Source: Isoetes taiwanensis (taxonomy: Eukaryota > Streptophyta > Lycopodiopsida > Isoetales > Isoetaceae). From it: a stretch of 64,000 nucleotides of DNA. Each line of letters starts with the position of its first letter. Positions within the stretch are counted from its first letter, which is position 1. Under the pieces are notes generated by a model, which was not told the DNA's origin, ran no database searches, and saw nothing but the letters and a program-made list of their open reading frames with translations. A program made the translations under genes and the position numbers. Below are positions 30,223 to 41,832 of this stretch, piece by piece. The stretch lies in contig JAJEKV010000047.1 of the NCBI GenBank assembly GCA_021234155.1, forward strand, positions 10,128,081 to 10,192,080, written 5' to 3'.

Positions 30223-31808
30223 TGTGACGTTCCAGCACAGTATACGGTCCCAGGGCGTATACTGTACTGCCCCGTCACGCGTACACGCCACCCCGACTGA
30301 CGTGTACGCCGACGTGTAGCTAGGCGGGTAGCCCCTAGGGGGCAACTTGCAAGGTATGTGCATTTATTAATGTGCACATTTACCAATGTGCACATTTATC
30401 TAGGTGCACATTTTCCCATGTGGACACCTTTATGCCACCTAGCCATTAAAGGCAAGTGGGCCATACCCAATTATCCCACATGCTTAAAGGGATAATTGGA
30501 AACCCTAGCCCTAACCCCTTGTCTATTTAGGTTAGGAAAATCCTAACTTGCTATTTTCGTCCATAGGGTTTTAGAGCTCTGTTTTGCTCACTCAAAGGGT
30601 CAAAACCGCCTTCCAGACTCTGTCTGAGCAAATTGCACCATTAGTTTTCCTTGCTGGCTCCATCTTCAAGCAGTTCAAGCAGGATGGTCGAACTCAGGTC
30701 AGGAGGAGCAACCCAAGGATCAGGTATTTAGTCAATTTAATAGCCTAAACCGTCTTCCAGTCATTGTATCAGTAGGTTTAGCCTATTAAATTGCCCATAG
30801 TAGCCATCTAGATTCTCAGATCCCAGACATTAACTAAAGAACCTAACTCTATGATATAGATTAGATCTAGTTCTTTAGTTCTTCTGTGATGTATATGGAT
30901 GATGTATCGCTGTGAACTCCTTGTATTGGGAAGGGGGGGTAAAGGCCCTAAAGCTTGGTAGTTGATGCTCCTAGAATAGCCTCTCTAGCGCACTGTAGAT
31001 TCGGCCTGTGTACAAGAACCACACCTGGTTGTGGGTAGAGGGGCCAGACTGGCTAAGAAGGAGGTTCGTGTTCTGACTCTTGAACGATCCCTCTGGTGTG
31101 TAAGGCCTACCGGGGATCATTGTGACTAGGTCTAATGGCTTGCCACCGAGTGCGGGCAAGGCATGGGCTCGACACCCGTGAAGTGGTGTTCACTTTCCAG
31201 TGGGTTCAATCGAACAAGGGCAGTGGCCCTCTAGTCACCTTGAGTCAGCATGTAGACCTCTGGAGGGAGTGATCCCTACCTGTCCCATCGGAACTGGGGA
31301 GATGCAACCCAGGAATAGCCCCTTTGGCTATGCATCCGGCGGGCTACAGTCAGGTTCCAACACCTTTCAGCCTACTCTGCAAAGTGTGCACAGGAGGGGC
31401 GGATGGAGTGGACAACCCTAAGCCATGTTCTTATGCCAGCCAAATCCATTGCCATGAATTCTGTCCGCAATGAACTCTGGAGACCCAAGCCGTCAGTCAT
31501 TCCCTCGAGTCTGAGCTTTGGGTAGGAACCCCTATGTATTGTGCTGACCTTTGTCTACACAGATGTTGGTGTACCACCCTTCGAGGTGGATATGTGATTA
31601 TGTTGTCTACTGACATGTATGTTTACGCTTCCGCAGCTAGGTAGACCCTGAGGGAGACAGGGTAAAATGACCCCTTCACTCTTCCCACTGGGACTCGTTA
31701 CGGGTGCAGTGACATGTGGAGGGCCCTGTATCAATATGGAGCTGGTATGGGGGATGAACTCCTGTTTGTATACGGTGAGTGCACCGTATACGAGTAGGGG
31801 ATGTCACA
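30223..31808 (+). repeat. Gypsy 3' LTR
   Basis: Starts TGTGACGTTCCAGCAC and ends GGGGATGTCACA, i.e. TGTGAC/GTCACA inverted termini. Length is about 1586 bp. The related LTR at 60697-62305 (minus strand) has matching ends, TGTGACATTCCAGCA and GGGGACGTCACA. Confidence 0.85.
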
Positions 31809-32677
31809 TCATCTATGTGTATTTTAGATTCAAACGGGAAAAGCTTCATGTGTATCTTCATGAAAGCTGAAGATCATGATGCAAGAAAGAAAGCAGAGTA
31901 CCAAATTGGTCCTTTTACATACTAGATTTGTCTGCCAGATTGGAAAGCGGCCCATCCTTGTCAGGTTTAGAAGCCGATACCAAGAAATTAGAATAATATA
32001 GCTTTACATTAAATGAAAACAAGTATCTGATTGCCGGATATCTTCAAAGCTTGAAAAATTGCAAGATATAGATGAGGATCATCAAAGAAAAAAGAAGCAA
32101 AGGGATCATAAGGGATGCATAGATCTCTAAACGGGATGCTTCGACTATTTTTCTGGGCCGTCTATGTATTTAGATCAAGATCCAGTAAGAGGTCCATGTC
32201 AAATTTTAGGACACGTGGATAGGCTAGGCTTTGAGATAATGTGACATCGAGGTTAGGCTGTTGCGCTTAAAAAAGAAAAAAAAACTAGTCAAAAGCACGT
32301 TTGATTACTTTGCATATCAAATTGTAGGATATGATTTGGGTGATGTTTTGTAATATAAAATTGAAGTCAAATTAGGGCATTAGATAGTAAGGTTTTTGTA
32401 AGAAATCAACAACAGTAGTTGACACTCACATCCTTAGTCCACGTTAAAGCTATTCAGCTTTACAGAGAAATGTTATGCAGAATTTTAATCAACCTCTTAG
32501 GTAAATCTGCATTATAATACTTATTAATTGAAAGCATGTATGGGAGAAAATCTGTCTTTTATTCAATCAACTTTAGTCTTGACACGTTTTGGTCATAATT
32601 GAGTTTCCTCATTGTCAAGATCTCTAGGATCAACGACTAATTTTTCTAGCATTGTCGTTCTAATTGACAATGCACTT
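31809..32677. other. Spacer, nothing recognised
   Basis: AT-rich sequence with no supported gene, RNA or terminal repeats. Confidence 0.5.
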
Positions 32678-33151
32678 TTAATTGGCTCTTCTCAATAATG
32701 TTCTACTTGCTCTTTTTTGGTTTAAGGTTGGTGGTCTGTTAACCCACTTCATGATTTGGCCACATTCCTTGAAGGCTTTGTGAACTTTGTCTATGGCATG
32801 TTCCATTTCCGTTATAAAATCTGACAAATTGGCGGTCATTTCATCGATGAGCAGTTGATGGTCAACAAATGTTTCTCCAGTGAATTTGTTGACTACACGG
32901 ATTCCCAGATAGTTTTCTGGGCAAGGAGGCAAAGCTGGATACCATTGTCCTGTGTATGGGTTGATATGAGAAGTTGCTCCAATTGCGTTGTGCATGACTA
33001 GTTTGAGACAAAGTCGAGAATATTTTAGTATATATTGATTTAATTTATGAAAACATGTGAATGGAAAAAAAAAATGTGTCCATGTACTCACTTGTTGTTG
33101 GGCTATTGTGAACAAATTATATAGGTCAATTGCTTTCGCCAAATTGTACAA
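32678..33151 (-). CDS. Unrecognised coding-like segment
   Basis: The last ~110 residues (MHNAIGATSHINPYTGQWYP, PPCPENYLGIRVVNKFTGET, FVDHQLLIDEMTANLSDFIT, KVHKAFKECGQIMKWVNRPP) have even composition and look translated. The upstream part is interrupted by sequence rich in F and K that could be an intron: donor GTGAGTAC near 33093 and acceptor AAACTAG near 33000, though the two flanking frames do not join cleanly. I do not recognise a family. It could be an exon of a host gene or an old pseudogene. Confidence 0.35.
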   Translation of the reverse strand: MYNLAKAIDLYNLFTIAQQQVSTWTHFFFPFTCFHKLNQYILKYSRLCLKLVMHNAIGATSHINPYTGQWYPALPPCPENYLGIRVVNKFTGETFVDHQLLIDEMTANLSDFITEMEHAIDKVHKAFKECGQIMKWVNRPPTLNQKRASRTLLRRAN

Positions 33152-33190
33152 GAATGTCTGGACAAGAATTTAAAGATGTATAATTGGTCT

Positions 33191-33217
33191 AGTTCTATTC
33201 TATTCTATTCTATTCTC
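33191..33217. repeat. (TTCTA)n microsatellite
   Basis: Five units, same pentamer as the LINE tail at 1428-1449; possibly the remains of another LINE 3' end. Confidence 0.75.
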
Positions 33218-33789
33218 CGAAGAATAAGTTGCCAGTGTCTGCTACAACAAGTAATCGAAGTTCAGACAATAGCTTCAAGAAATTATCATTTGTTAGCTAG
33301 TTTACAGAATAGCAAAATGTAGTCTAGTTAAGTTTTCAAATGAAGGAGATTACTATCAAACCCATATCATAGAGCACATTAAGTCACGTTTGTAAGTGTT
33401 TTAAAAGCTTATGCTGGCATTTTATCTCTGTAGGAAGGAAGGTGTATTTATGCCAGACTGGTTGCGAAAACGAGATGAATCAGACTATGCATGTAATGAC
33501 AAAATGAAAAGGTGAATTTGATGGCTTTTAATATTTATCCTGGATTTTGGATACATGACTGTTCTCTTTGGATGTGCTCATAACCAATTATGGAACTTTT
33601 ACAACTATTGGTCAAGTCAGTACAGATTTGCTGTCACTTAAACCTTTTATGCTATCTGGTTCAATACTTACATGCAAAAAATGCGATATGTATGTGCTAA
33701 ATGTGAGGGTTTGATAGAAGCACATAAAATCATTTATCTTGGATGTCGTATGTTGGAGTACAATATTTCTGGGCATGGCAAATGCATGC
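33218..33789. other. Spacer, nothing recognised
   Basis: No supported gene or repeat. Confidence 0.45.
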
Positions 33790-36293
33790 TCACTTTATAC
33801 AATTGCATTGGAGACTGCTTTGCCATTTTATTCCTCCTAAATTCCAGGATACTATCCTCATGGGGAACAGATCTTGCTTCTTGTGATAGGCCCGAATGCA
33901 CGCGGGGTGTAGACCTTTTTCTACCTCTTCTTTATTGTTGGCAACTCCATGCTTCATGAACTGGATCCTGTTTTTCTTCCCCATCACTGTCCCAAAAATT
34001 TCCAGTTAATTTGGGAGAGGAGTCATTTAGATCCTTCAGTGACATTCTGCCAATGTCCACAGGAGGAGTGTTGCAAATCAATCCATCTTGGAGGTTCAAT
34101 GCTTGGAGGAATTCCTCTATAATATTTCCTGTGGAAAAGACCAATTGAGTTTTCTCCAATGGAGCTTCTTCCTCATAAGACTCATGTACCGTCTGCTCTC
34201 CTGGATCCATCTGAGTCTCATTCTAGGTCTCCATCTGGGTTTCCTTCACTTTAGATTCTAGCTCAATGTGGTTGATTATTGTCATGCATCTCTGCTCAGT
34301 GGCATCTGAGTGCTCCCTCTTATCCTCCTGAAATAATTCAATTACAGGAAGACGGGATTTAGGATCAGAAGTTTCCCCTACAGACTTTTCTATAGGAGGT
34401 CTATCTGGTTCCTGTAGAATGATTTTGACAACTTGAAGCTCATGTTGGGGTAGCAGTCATGGCATTTAGATCCTCAGTGGATCTATCCTTAGAGTAAGGT
34501 TTGTTTATCACTTTAATTTTGGATAAATCTTCTTGGAATTGGACCTTTTTCTTCCATTCTTGCCTCTGTTTTTTTCTTGTATATTCCCATTCCTTCTCCT
34601 TCATTTCCTTTTCTTTTTTCTCTCTAGCTTTGTGCCTCCGAGCTTTCCTTTTTGCGCTTCCATTAGTGTTTTTTCTATTTTGTTTTGAGTTATGCTGGAT
34701 GATCCAACCTGCATCCAGGGTTGCCCTTAAGGCCATAACCGCATAGGCGTGATTTAGAAGATGAGGCGAATCATAAGCTTTCTATATTAATTTTGTAGGC
34801 AATTACTTTTTGCAACTTGAACTGGTTCATAGAAACTCTGGCGAATCTTGCCAATGTTATTGTGGTAATTGAAATAAATAAATTAGATGTCAATTCACAT
34901 ACAACTTAAAAGGATTAAAGAAACCTATTATGTCTAGCAAAAAATGAGTAGTTGTTGACTTTTTTAATATTCTACTATGGTCCACTAGAGCTAAAAAACA
35001 ATCACTTGATCTACAATGGTGATAGACCCATAGAATTGGAGGCGAAGCTCTAGATCTGAGCTAAAAAATGCATGGCTAATTTAAGAAAGGTGGGAGGATG
35101 AAATGTTGAAACTTTGGCGAAAGAATATAATTTATTTTCAATATTAACCTATTCAGCTTTAGTATCTCATTTTCAAAAATATTCATAATATAGCCATTTG
35201 GCTATAAATAGCCCCTTAAGGGCAACCCTGCCTGCATCCTCCTTTCTTGACTTCTCTATTTTCACCCTTATGCTCTCCAAGTCTTTCTTTTGATGGTGGC
35301 CTTTACACATCCCCCCTCCCTGAAGCCTGAGATTGCACGAAGAATGGGGGGGAGGCCCTGTCATGCTAGCTTGAGGGTTCTTGGATTACCAAAGTAATTC
35401 AGAAAATTCAAGGAGTCTGGGATAGACTTCAGAATGTCGACTTGAGCCTAAACTTTGGGGGCTTGATCTTGCATCAGCTCAATTCCTATGAAATTTGCAG
35501 TCCTTTTGAAGAGGGTTTGCAGTGAAGCCTCATTCCAATACATTGGGTTGAGCCCATGCAATGATGCCCATGCGGGGTGAAATAACTCAGAGATATTTTG
35601 GGGGTCAAATGTTGGGGTCCATTTCTGAAAAAAGCATTGAGTATTGGCTTTGGATATGATCCATTGCTTCAGAAGCAGAGTAGCAGCCTCGGGACTACTG
35701 CATTCAACCATAAAATAAGGAAACTCCGTCCAGTAGATGTAGTGGATGGAGATTCCTATATCTATTTTTTCCAACTCTGCCTTGAGATACTATAACCTAA
35801 CACCTTCATGACGGATACAACCTCTTAACCCCCTAATTTGCAATGACCTTAATTTAACTTCATCAGCAGAATTTTTAAGGGGCTTACCCACATAAGCCGG
35901 TTCAGGCCGTTGTTGTAGCTCCTTTCTAACATTTTCACAAACACCATTTGCGTACTCCAGGATCGAGTACACGACCCCTTGTTGCCTGGCTAGTGGTCCT
36001 TAGTCCAAAGTATTCCTGGTGGTAACCATTTTTGGAATTGGAGTGAGGAAGTCGCCGAAGAGAACAAAGTTTTCTTTCAGAGAATGTCCCTGTTCAAGGC
36101 AGACTAAATTCCGTCCAAAATCCAAGAGGTGTCCTTTCCGCGCATCGCTCAAGGAATATAGCAATTTCATAATATTTTCCTCTTTTCCAAGATTTTCTGA
36201 CCCCACCCTTGCATCCTGTGCCTGCTGACCGTGACCTGTGCCCGAAACCCTAATGTCCATCTTGCCATTGTTCTGCACAATCTCACTTCCCAA
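33790..36293 (-). mobile_element. LINE family B fragment: ORF1 and start of the endonuclease
   Basis: On the minus strand, ORF1 pieces run from 36293 to 33932. They include a leading segment ending MVTTRNTLD-side, then FPYFMVECSSPEAATLLLKQ, WTPTFDPQNISELF and HAWASLHGLNPMYW-like residues (35448-35774). These resemble the DUF4283-type N-terminal domain of plant LINE ORF1 proteins. A Lys/Glu-rich coil (34440-34736) and an acidic tail (PPVDIGRMSLKDLNDSSPKL) follow. Next comes MRIVSWNLGGIK, the start of the endonuclease, where the copy is truncated. The tail region is an inverted match to the plus-strand copy at 47884-48568. Confidence 0.75.
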
Positions 36294-37139
36294 ATTGCAT
36301 TTAGATTTCTGTCCTTTACAGCCTCACATTCAGTAACCCTATTGCCATGCTGTCTTCAGTTGTAAACTTTCACTAGAATATTTTTTATCTGTCCAACTAC
36401 AATTTGGGTGAAAGATCATGGTTGTTGAGGCCTCTCTATCACCCAAGAATTCACCTAATCAACTTCCTGTCACAATTATCTCTAAATTTTGTTCGACTAT
36501 GGATGAATAAACTAGGGTGAAGAGATCATCAGGGAAAACTTGTCGAAAGACCAAATGCTCCCATAGATCTGCATTCTCTCCTTCCTTGAACTTCTTTCAA
36601 TTGCAAGTCTCCTTATTAATTTAGTTCAAATTCAATGGTTCACCAAATGCTACTGTTCATTTGGTATTGATAGAAATACTATTTACTGGTTGACTTCTCT
36701 AATTTGAGCTACTTGAATATGCTATTACATTCAACAGTCAGCTTAGCTATGAACAAAATCCATTCCGTCAAACGCAAATTTTGTTTTGTCTCTTTCATTT
36801 ATATGCATGCTTATATATAGATTACATCACTGTTATCTGGTTGTTAGTTTCTATTTATGATATAATAGTTGGTATATTTTCATTCAACCTCCTTCCTTTG
36901 TATTTAAATAATGCTTTATGTTGGATGAATATCATCTCTTAACTATCATTCATTCCTAACATCAAAGACTCATAACCAACATAACATCTTAACTAGCTAG
37001 TTATAGAATCGTTATGGTGGGGGATTATATACCTGTAACCGTGAGTACATTCTTGTCAAAATAATTGTAGGTAAATATTACAAGATGTACAAATCTCATC
37101 TAGCTATGCAAGCACAAGACAACGCTCCCGAGGCATGAG
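36294..37139. other. Spacer, nothing recognised
   Basis: AT-rich, no supported features. Confidence 0.45.
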
Positions 37140-37420
37140 CCTGAAGCATTATATACTCACCCCAGCATAGGAGACTGACTAATGATAAGAATTAATTTGG
37201 AGATAATGTATCCAAATACGGTCTCTCACTTCTTCCTTGAGGGAGGAAGAGTCATAAGCCATCAGTATCTTTGCCTGGGCTATAGCAATGACTCTATGAA
37301 CAGGTGAATAAATGCCCTGAAAAATGTGGAGCCTTCGACGCTCCCAGATTGACCACAGTAACCATCCGGACCCGAGATGAAATGCCTTCCGTTTATCTGG
37401 GGTCCATGCACCTGGGTAGG
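37140..37420 (-). pseudogene. Possible LINE C-terminal segment
   Basis: The minus strand reads WSIWERRRLHIFQGIYSPVH and RVIAIAQAKILMAYDSSSLK, then RIWIHYLQINSYH. This is compatible with the region after the RT in plant LINE pol proteins. Short and uncertain. Confidence 0.35.
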
Positions 37421-37948
37421 ATGCTAGGAGAATATAAAAGGAGTGGCTTGTAGCACTCCTCGTATTAGGGTAGAATGGGACCCAATATCAACCCTATTAA
37501 TAGTAATCAAATCGCGTTATAGCCTTTTAATCACTTTTGAATGCACTTATATAATTTATTTTAGACATTCTTATAAGTGTTATATAAGTATTTTTAGGTT
37601 TCTGATTCACTTGTGTGCCTGATCTTGAGCTTCACCTTCGAATTGAGAGGGGCAGATGGATTGGTGAGCCACACCAGGATAGGCTCTGTCAATGCTGCCA
37701 AATGGGAGTCATTGAGGATGAATCTCATACCCTTCAAAGTTGCCCAGCATATGATCAAATCCGGACACGCTATGCTGAGTTGGTCAGGCCTGGCCAGCCG
37801 CTACATGTGACATTGAGCACAGCTTCCGTACGGGTGCTGGGATCATACCTTTAGGAGGTTATGGACATGCGAGATCAACTACGTCCTCGGGCACACACTT
37901 GACATGTATATATACATTTATTTCATGATGATGTATACTTGTGGGTGT

Positions 37949-38197
37949 TTTTTTGCTGGTGGTGTACAAAAAAACGAAATTCAAGCACTAAATCAGCACC
38001 TTCATAGATAACATGTGTGGTCGGAGCTTCACATTACTAATATGCTCATTATGTTATACATAACTAAAGAACATCCTGATTTTTTTGAAGGGCAATGAAG
38101 GGCAAGGGAAGGGCAATGAAGGGTAGCTTGAAGGGCAATCAGCACCCGTTAAGCACCCTATGTCCTGGACTGCTTTATTGTACACCACCAATAAAAA
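37949..38197. mobile_element. Short inverted-repeat (MITE-like) element in a LINE 3' UTR
   Basis: Ends GCTGGTGGTGTACAA and TTGTACACCACCAATAAA are complementary over about 14 bp, with T/A runs outside. The homologous LINE copy at 1240-1290 lacks this segment. The interior has a GAAGGGCAA repeat near 38088-38140. Target duplication is not resolvable in the T/A runs. Confidence 0.55.
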
Positions 38198-38224
38198 AAG
38201 ACCCTTGTACAGTTTGACAACATT

Positions 38225-38296
38225 CTTATTACTGCCACGGTTTTTCTCTCGAAAACCCTTCGGGGCGGAAGTTTTTTTAACCCGGACAGTAATAAG
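38225..38296 (+). other. Conserved 3'-UTR compound hairpin, second LINE copy
   Basis: Outer arms CTTATTACTG and CAGTAATAAG are perfectly paired; inner AAAACCC-TTCG-GGGC as in 1293-1365. Confidence 0.7.
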
Positions 38297-38379
38297 TTTG
38301 TTGCGTTCCTTCTGGGTCCCATAGGCCGATTGGTCTCAGTGGACGATAAAAATCATTCTTTCTTTCTTTCTTTCTTGAG

Positions 38380-39990
38380 GAGTATGTCCAACAAATTGCT
38401 TGCATATCCTTGAGCTTTTGTACACTTACCAGGTATATGCATGCCTTGGCTATGGTGAGTTTGTCAGCTTAGGTATCGAAGGTTTTTGTTCTAGGCCTAA
38501 ACGTCATGTCTTGGATTAGTCTATGGATTAGTTTAATAGTCTTGAGTTTGTAGTATGATAATTTCTTGTTATTTGGTGCATGAAATGTATTGTATTTGGT
38601 CGTCATAAAGAATAGTAAACAGGTGCCCAGCGATGCCAGACATTTATGTGCACATGTGCATGTGGGGTGGCAAGGGAGGGGGGAGGGAGAGCGAAAGTGA
38701 GTGACACTTTTATATCATATGCCTGAGTGAGGAGGAGGAGGAGGAGGAGTGCTATTCACCTTCAAAATAGAAGCAATATCTGGGTATATTGAGGACATTT
38801 AGTCTTGCAAATGGTGCGAATTATGCACATTTAGAAACTCAAAGAATAGCACTTGATGAATTTTTTTTATTAATTTGTAAAACCTTATAAAATGTCTCGG
38901 ACAATTGAAGCATTGTTAGCAGATAGTCATAATATTGTGAAGGTTGCATACAAAAGAGAAATCACTATAAGACCACCTAGAATTCTCACAACTAGCCCTT
39001 AAAATTCACTCAATAGTCGCCACCGTATTAACACTCTCCACATGTTTTTCATGATTCCACAAATCCAGCAAGTAGGGTTTGTTGGCAAGCGATGGTGCTC
39101 TAAAATAATTAGAGAGATTTCATTTCCGCCACTCTACATTTATTCAATGCACACTAGCTAATCCCCTCTTTCATTCTTTAGCCTTTTTCCTAGAAGCATT
39201 TGGGTTAGTGGCTGGATATAGCAATGACAATTGCAGAGACGAGATGATTCTTATTAATGGACGAGACGAATCTCAAATGACCGATCAGTAAGAGAAAGGC
39301 ATGGCTAAGAGCTATAGTAAAGTGGAACGATCGATTAATGATTAAAAACGATCAATCTTTTGTATTCACCATGTTTATTATTGTTCATAGTTCACAAGTG
39401 ATTGCTAATAAGGAAAGCATTGTAGCTTTCTCTCCTGGCTAGGTGGCCCCAGGCTTTGTATGGGGTGGAAAGTCCAGAGCAACTTGGATGAACTCTGGAG
39501 TAAAGAAGGTCTTTTTCGCTTGAAAACTGGAGATTTTTGGTTGAGCTAGTGCATGGCACAAAAACTTTTCCATGTACTTTTCTATAAGAACGATACAAAT
39601 TTCTAGTTGGAAACTTGAAATATCACAACTGTTTAAAGAAACATTAGGAGATTATCCAGTAGGCTCCCCAACCTCATAAACATTATTGAGTAGGTAAGTA
39701 CGCAATCATTCAAAATCTACATATATGAATGTTGATGATGTATGTAAGGTGTTTTCCTGTTTATGTTTTGTTTTGTTTGATAGTGTTTGTGTTTTACTTT
39801 GGACCATTAGTATTTTAAGAAAATGGCTAATTCAACAGCATCTTTGTATTATAAAAATACTGGCTTACTGTATCATTGAAAATCACTTTGAGTGAAAGGT
39901 GGCATTTTTACACCATAATGCACAGGCAGAATTATATAATACAGGGAGAGGGATCTTATGCTTGGCACTAGAGAGATTCTGAAATGCTGA
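38380..39990. other. Spacer with a GAG trinucleotide run
   Basis: A GAGGAGGAGGAGGAGGAG run near 38730-38749 is the only notable item. No gene supported. Confidence 0.45.
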
Positions 39991-39991
39991 T

Positions 39992-41110
39992 TCATATAGG
40001 ATTTGTTGGAGCAGACTGCAGGCTGATCACGGCCTTCTCATTTTCCCTAACCCAAGTCTTGTAATCCCTCACAATTCCAGCATATAATGATCCCTCCATA
40101 GCAGCCAGAATTCTGTCTAAAATCCCATCCCCCACAGGTGCCACCATTTCTTGAGGAATTAGAGATAATGGCAGTGGTAAATCTGACTTGAGCCCTAGAG
40201 CAACCCAGCCATGGAAGAACGCCTCGTTTTTTATTCTGGAGCTGGACTTCAATTCTCCTTCTAGTGAAAACTGGATTTTTAAATCCTCTATATTGGTCGG
40301 AAACCCAATAAACTCTAGAGCCAACTTGTTAGATTTTATCCTTAGGGCCTGCAGCTGTTCTTCATAGAATACTCTGCAAATGGCAATGGGGAATGCTTAA
40401 AGAACAAGTCTGCCAATAGATATTCTTCATAAATGCTGTGAAGATGGCAAAAGAGGGTTTTAACTTGAAAAAGAAGAAATTTCTAAGCAAGTCTTATTAG
40501 CTAAAGAAGCTCCAATTGATAAAGACAAGAAGGGTTAAAATGCTACGGAAACAGATAACTCAGAAACAGATCAATATCTGAAGAAAAATGCCAGGTTTCA
40601 TACAGGCCTGACAAGGTTTTCATATAGCTGCAGATAAGTTATAAGAAAAGAAAAAAACGCTATCCTTGCAAAAAGAACAGGCGAAGGTTTGAAAGAAAAA
40701 AAAAAACAGGAGATGCGAAAGAAAAGTTACTTGATCTCGACATAAGGCGTAGCAGAGACCGAGAATAAGGTAACCGGTTTTAACCTAACCTTCCAGACAG
40801 AGTGCCCAAGGTATTGGATTCTTGAAGAGTCCGGCATTGTGAGCCTAACGACGCGCTCTACCTCCTTCACATAATCTCGCCCTGAAAAGCTCCCTTCTCT
40901 GAACGGAATAGACACTGCCCTTTTTGCATTAAAGGAAACAAGCTGTGCCCTGGCCTTTCTGGATCTTGCCCTATGTTGGGCAGAAAGCTTGGCTGATGCA
41001 TTTTTCGCCGGAATTAGGAATTGGGTGTTGAAGATCTGGGAGGAAATGCTTGATTTGGCTGATAAGGTGTGCCCTGCAGAGATGGATTTGGGGCAGAATA
41101 TGGTTTCCAT
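39992..41110 (-). CDS. DUF1997-like, probably plastid-targeted protein, two exons
   Basis: Exon 1 (41110-40731) begins METIFCPKSISAGHTLSAKS, a Ser/Ala/Lys-rich stretch typical of a chloroplast transit peptide. It continues with VSIPFREGSFSGRDYVKEVE, RVVRLTMPDSSRIQYLGHSV and WKVRLKPVTLFSVSATPYVE. The donor GTAACT starts at 40730 and the acceptor TTTGCAG ends at 40374, removing a 357-nt intron and joining ...VEIK-VFYEEQ in frame. Exon 2 (40373-39992) has LRIKSNKLALEFIGFPTNIE, FSLEGELKSS and GDGILDRILAAMEGSLYAGI. The protein is 253 aa. From memory, the layout and motifs fit DUF1997 proteins of cyanobacteria and plant plastids, whose biochemical function is not established. The clean frame and splice sites argue for a functional host gene. 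Confidence 0.7.
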
Positions 41111-41385
41111 GGTGTGCGGATTTGGGTGTGGGAGTTTTTGGCTATGGCGGAATTGCCATGGACGTGGCAGTGGTAGAGCTTCTTATAGATTTTTAGCCAC
41201 ATTAATGAAAAAGTTCCCTATCTTCAAATCAAATCAATCCGGGTTTCCACTATGCAACTGTAGCCATTCACATTCTGCCACATCAGAAACCTTGACATGT
41301 CAGGAACTCCATTCCATAGATTTGGCATGTCTAATGGGAATGAAGTTTTCCCTCCCACTAGATTCTGCTCCCACGAATTCCATTT

Positions 41386-41577
41386 CGTAAAGTTAGGGGG
41401 GAGGATATTTCCCCATATTACAAGCGTTCTTAAAACTTATAATCTGCGGTAGCTCGCTTTCTGTCCTCCGATGCCTGGCTTCATCTCCTCCGGTGCTGGC
41501 TGATAACGGAGTGATCAGAGTTGTGTGGCTACGATGGCGCCACGTGGCAGGAAATATCCTCCCCCCCTAACTTTACG
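41386..41577. mobile_element. MITE-like element with ~27-bp terminal inverted repeats
   Basis: Ends CGTAAAGTTAGGGGGGAGGA (41386 on) and its complement TCCTCCCCCCCTAACTTTACG (to 41577) pair over 27-28 bp with a one-base bulge. The total is about 190 bp with no coding capacity. Confidence 0.75.
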
Positions 41578-41740
41578 TTAGAAAATGTTCGCCCGCCAGT
41601 TTTACGCGGTGCGGACCGTGCTCGCCTTCGCCGCTCGCCAGTCCTTACCCCCGTAAGGGCACCCGGCTAACATTATCTCTAACGTAAGCGCCATCCCCAA
41701 TCTGTTTGAAATTTTTGGAAGCAGTTAGTTTTCTTGAACC

Positions 41741-41832
41741 ATCTAGTGACGATTAGGCCTTCGTATTGAGGCAGCGTTGGGGAAACATCTAGTGACGATT
41801 AGGCCTTCGTATTGAGGCAGCGTTGGGGAAAC
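41741..41832 (+). repeat. Exact 46-bp tandem duplication covering the left end of a hAT element
   Basis: Units 41741-41786 and 41787-41832 are identical and each includes flank, the 8-bp target site TATTGAGG and the first 15 bases of the TIR. Confidence 0.9.

Larger units (their letters stand above)
10930..31808 (+). mobile_element. Chromovirus-type Gypsy retrotransposon, 5' LTR missing, split by a 13.6-kb DNA transposon
   Basis: Order on the plus strand: gag (11065 onward), DNA transposon insertion (11841-25419), rest of gag with zinc knuckle, protease, RT, RNase H, integrase, chromodomain, 3' UTR hairpin, polypurine tract and 3' LTR (30223-31808). Without the insertion the Gypsy part is about 7.3 kb. 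The left boundary is approximate because no 5' LTR or primer-binding site was found. A second copy of the same family lies on the minus strand at 60697-64000 and confirms the LTR ends. Confidence 0.85.
37600..38377 (+). mobile_element. LINE family A, second 3' fragment with (TTTC)n tail and internal MITE
   Basis: Contains the pol C-terminus (37615-37854: IGEPHQDRLCQCCQ, DESHTLQSCPAYDQIRTRY) and then 3' UTR interrupted by a roughly 250-bp inverted-repeat element (37949-38197). The conserved hairpin (38225-38296), GGGTCCCATAGGCC and a TTTC microsatellite tail (38354-38377) follow. Homologous to 1050-1449, which lacks the internal insertion. Confidence 0.75.

Noticed and set aside
40989-41390. 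133-residue plus-strand frame over the DUF1997-like exon 1 and upstream region
   Set aside because: Overlaps the spliced minus-strand gene and runs into a MITE; no domain.
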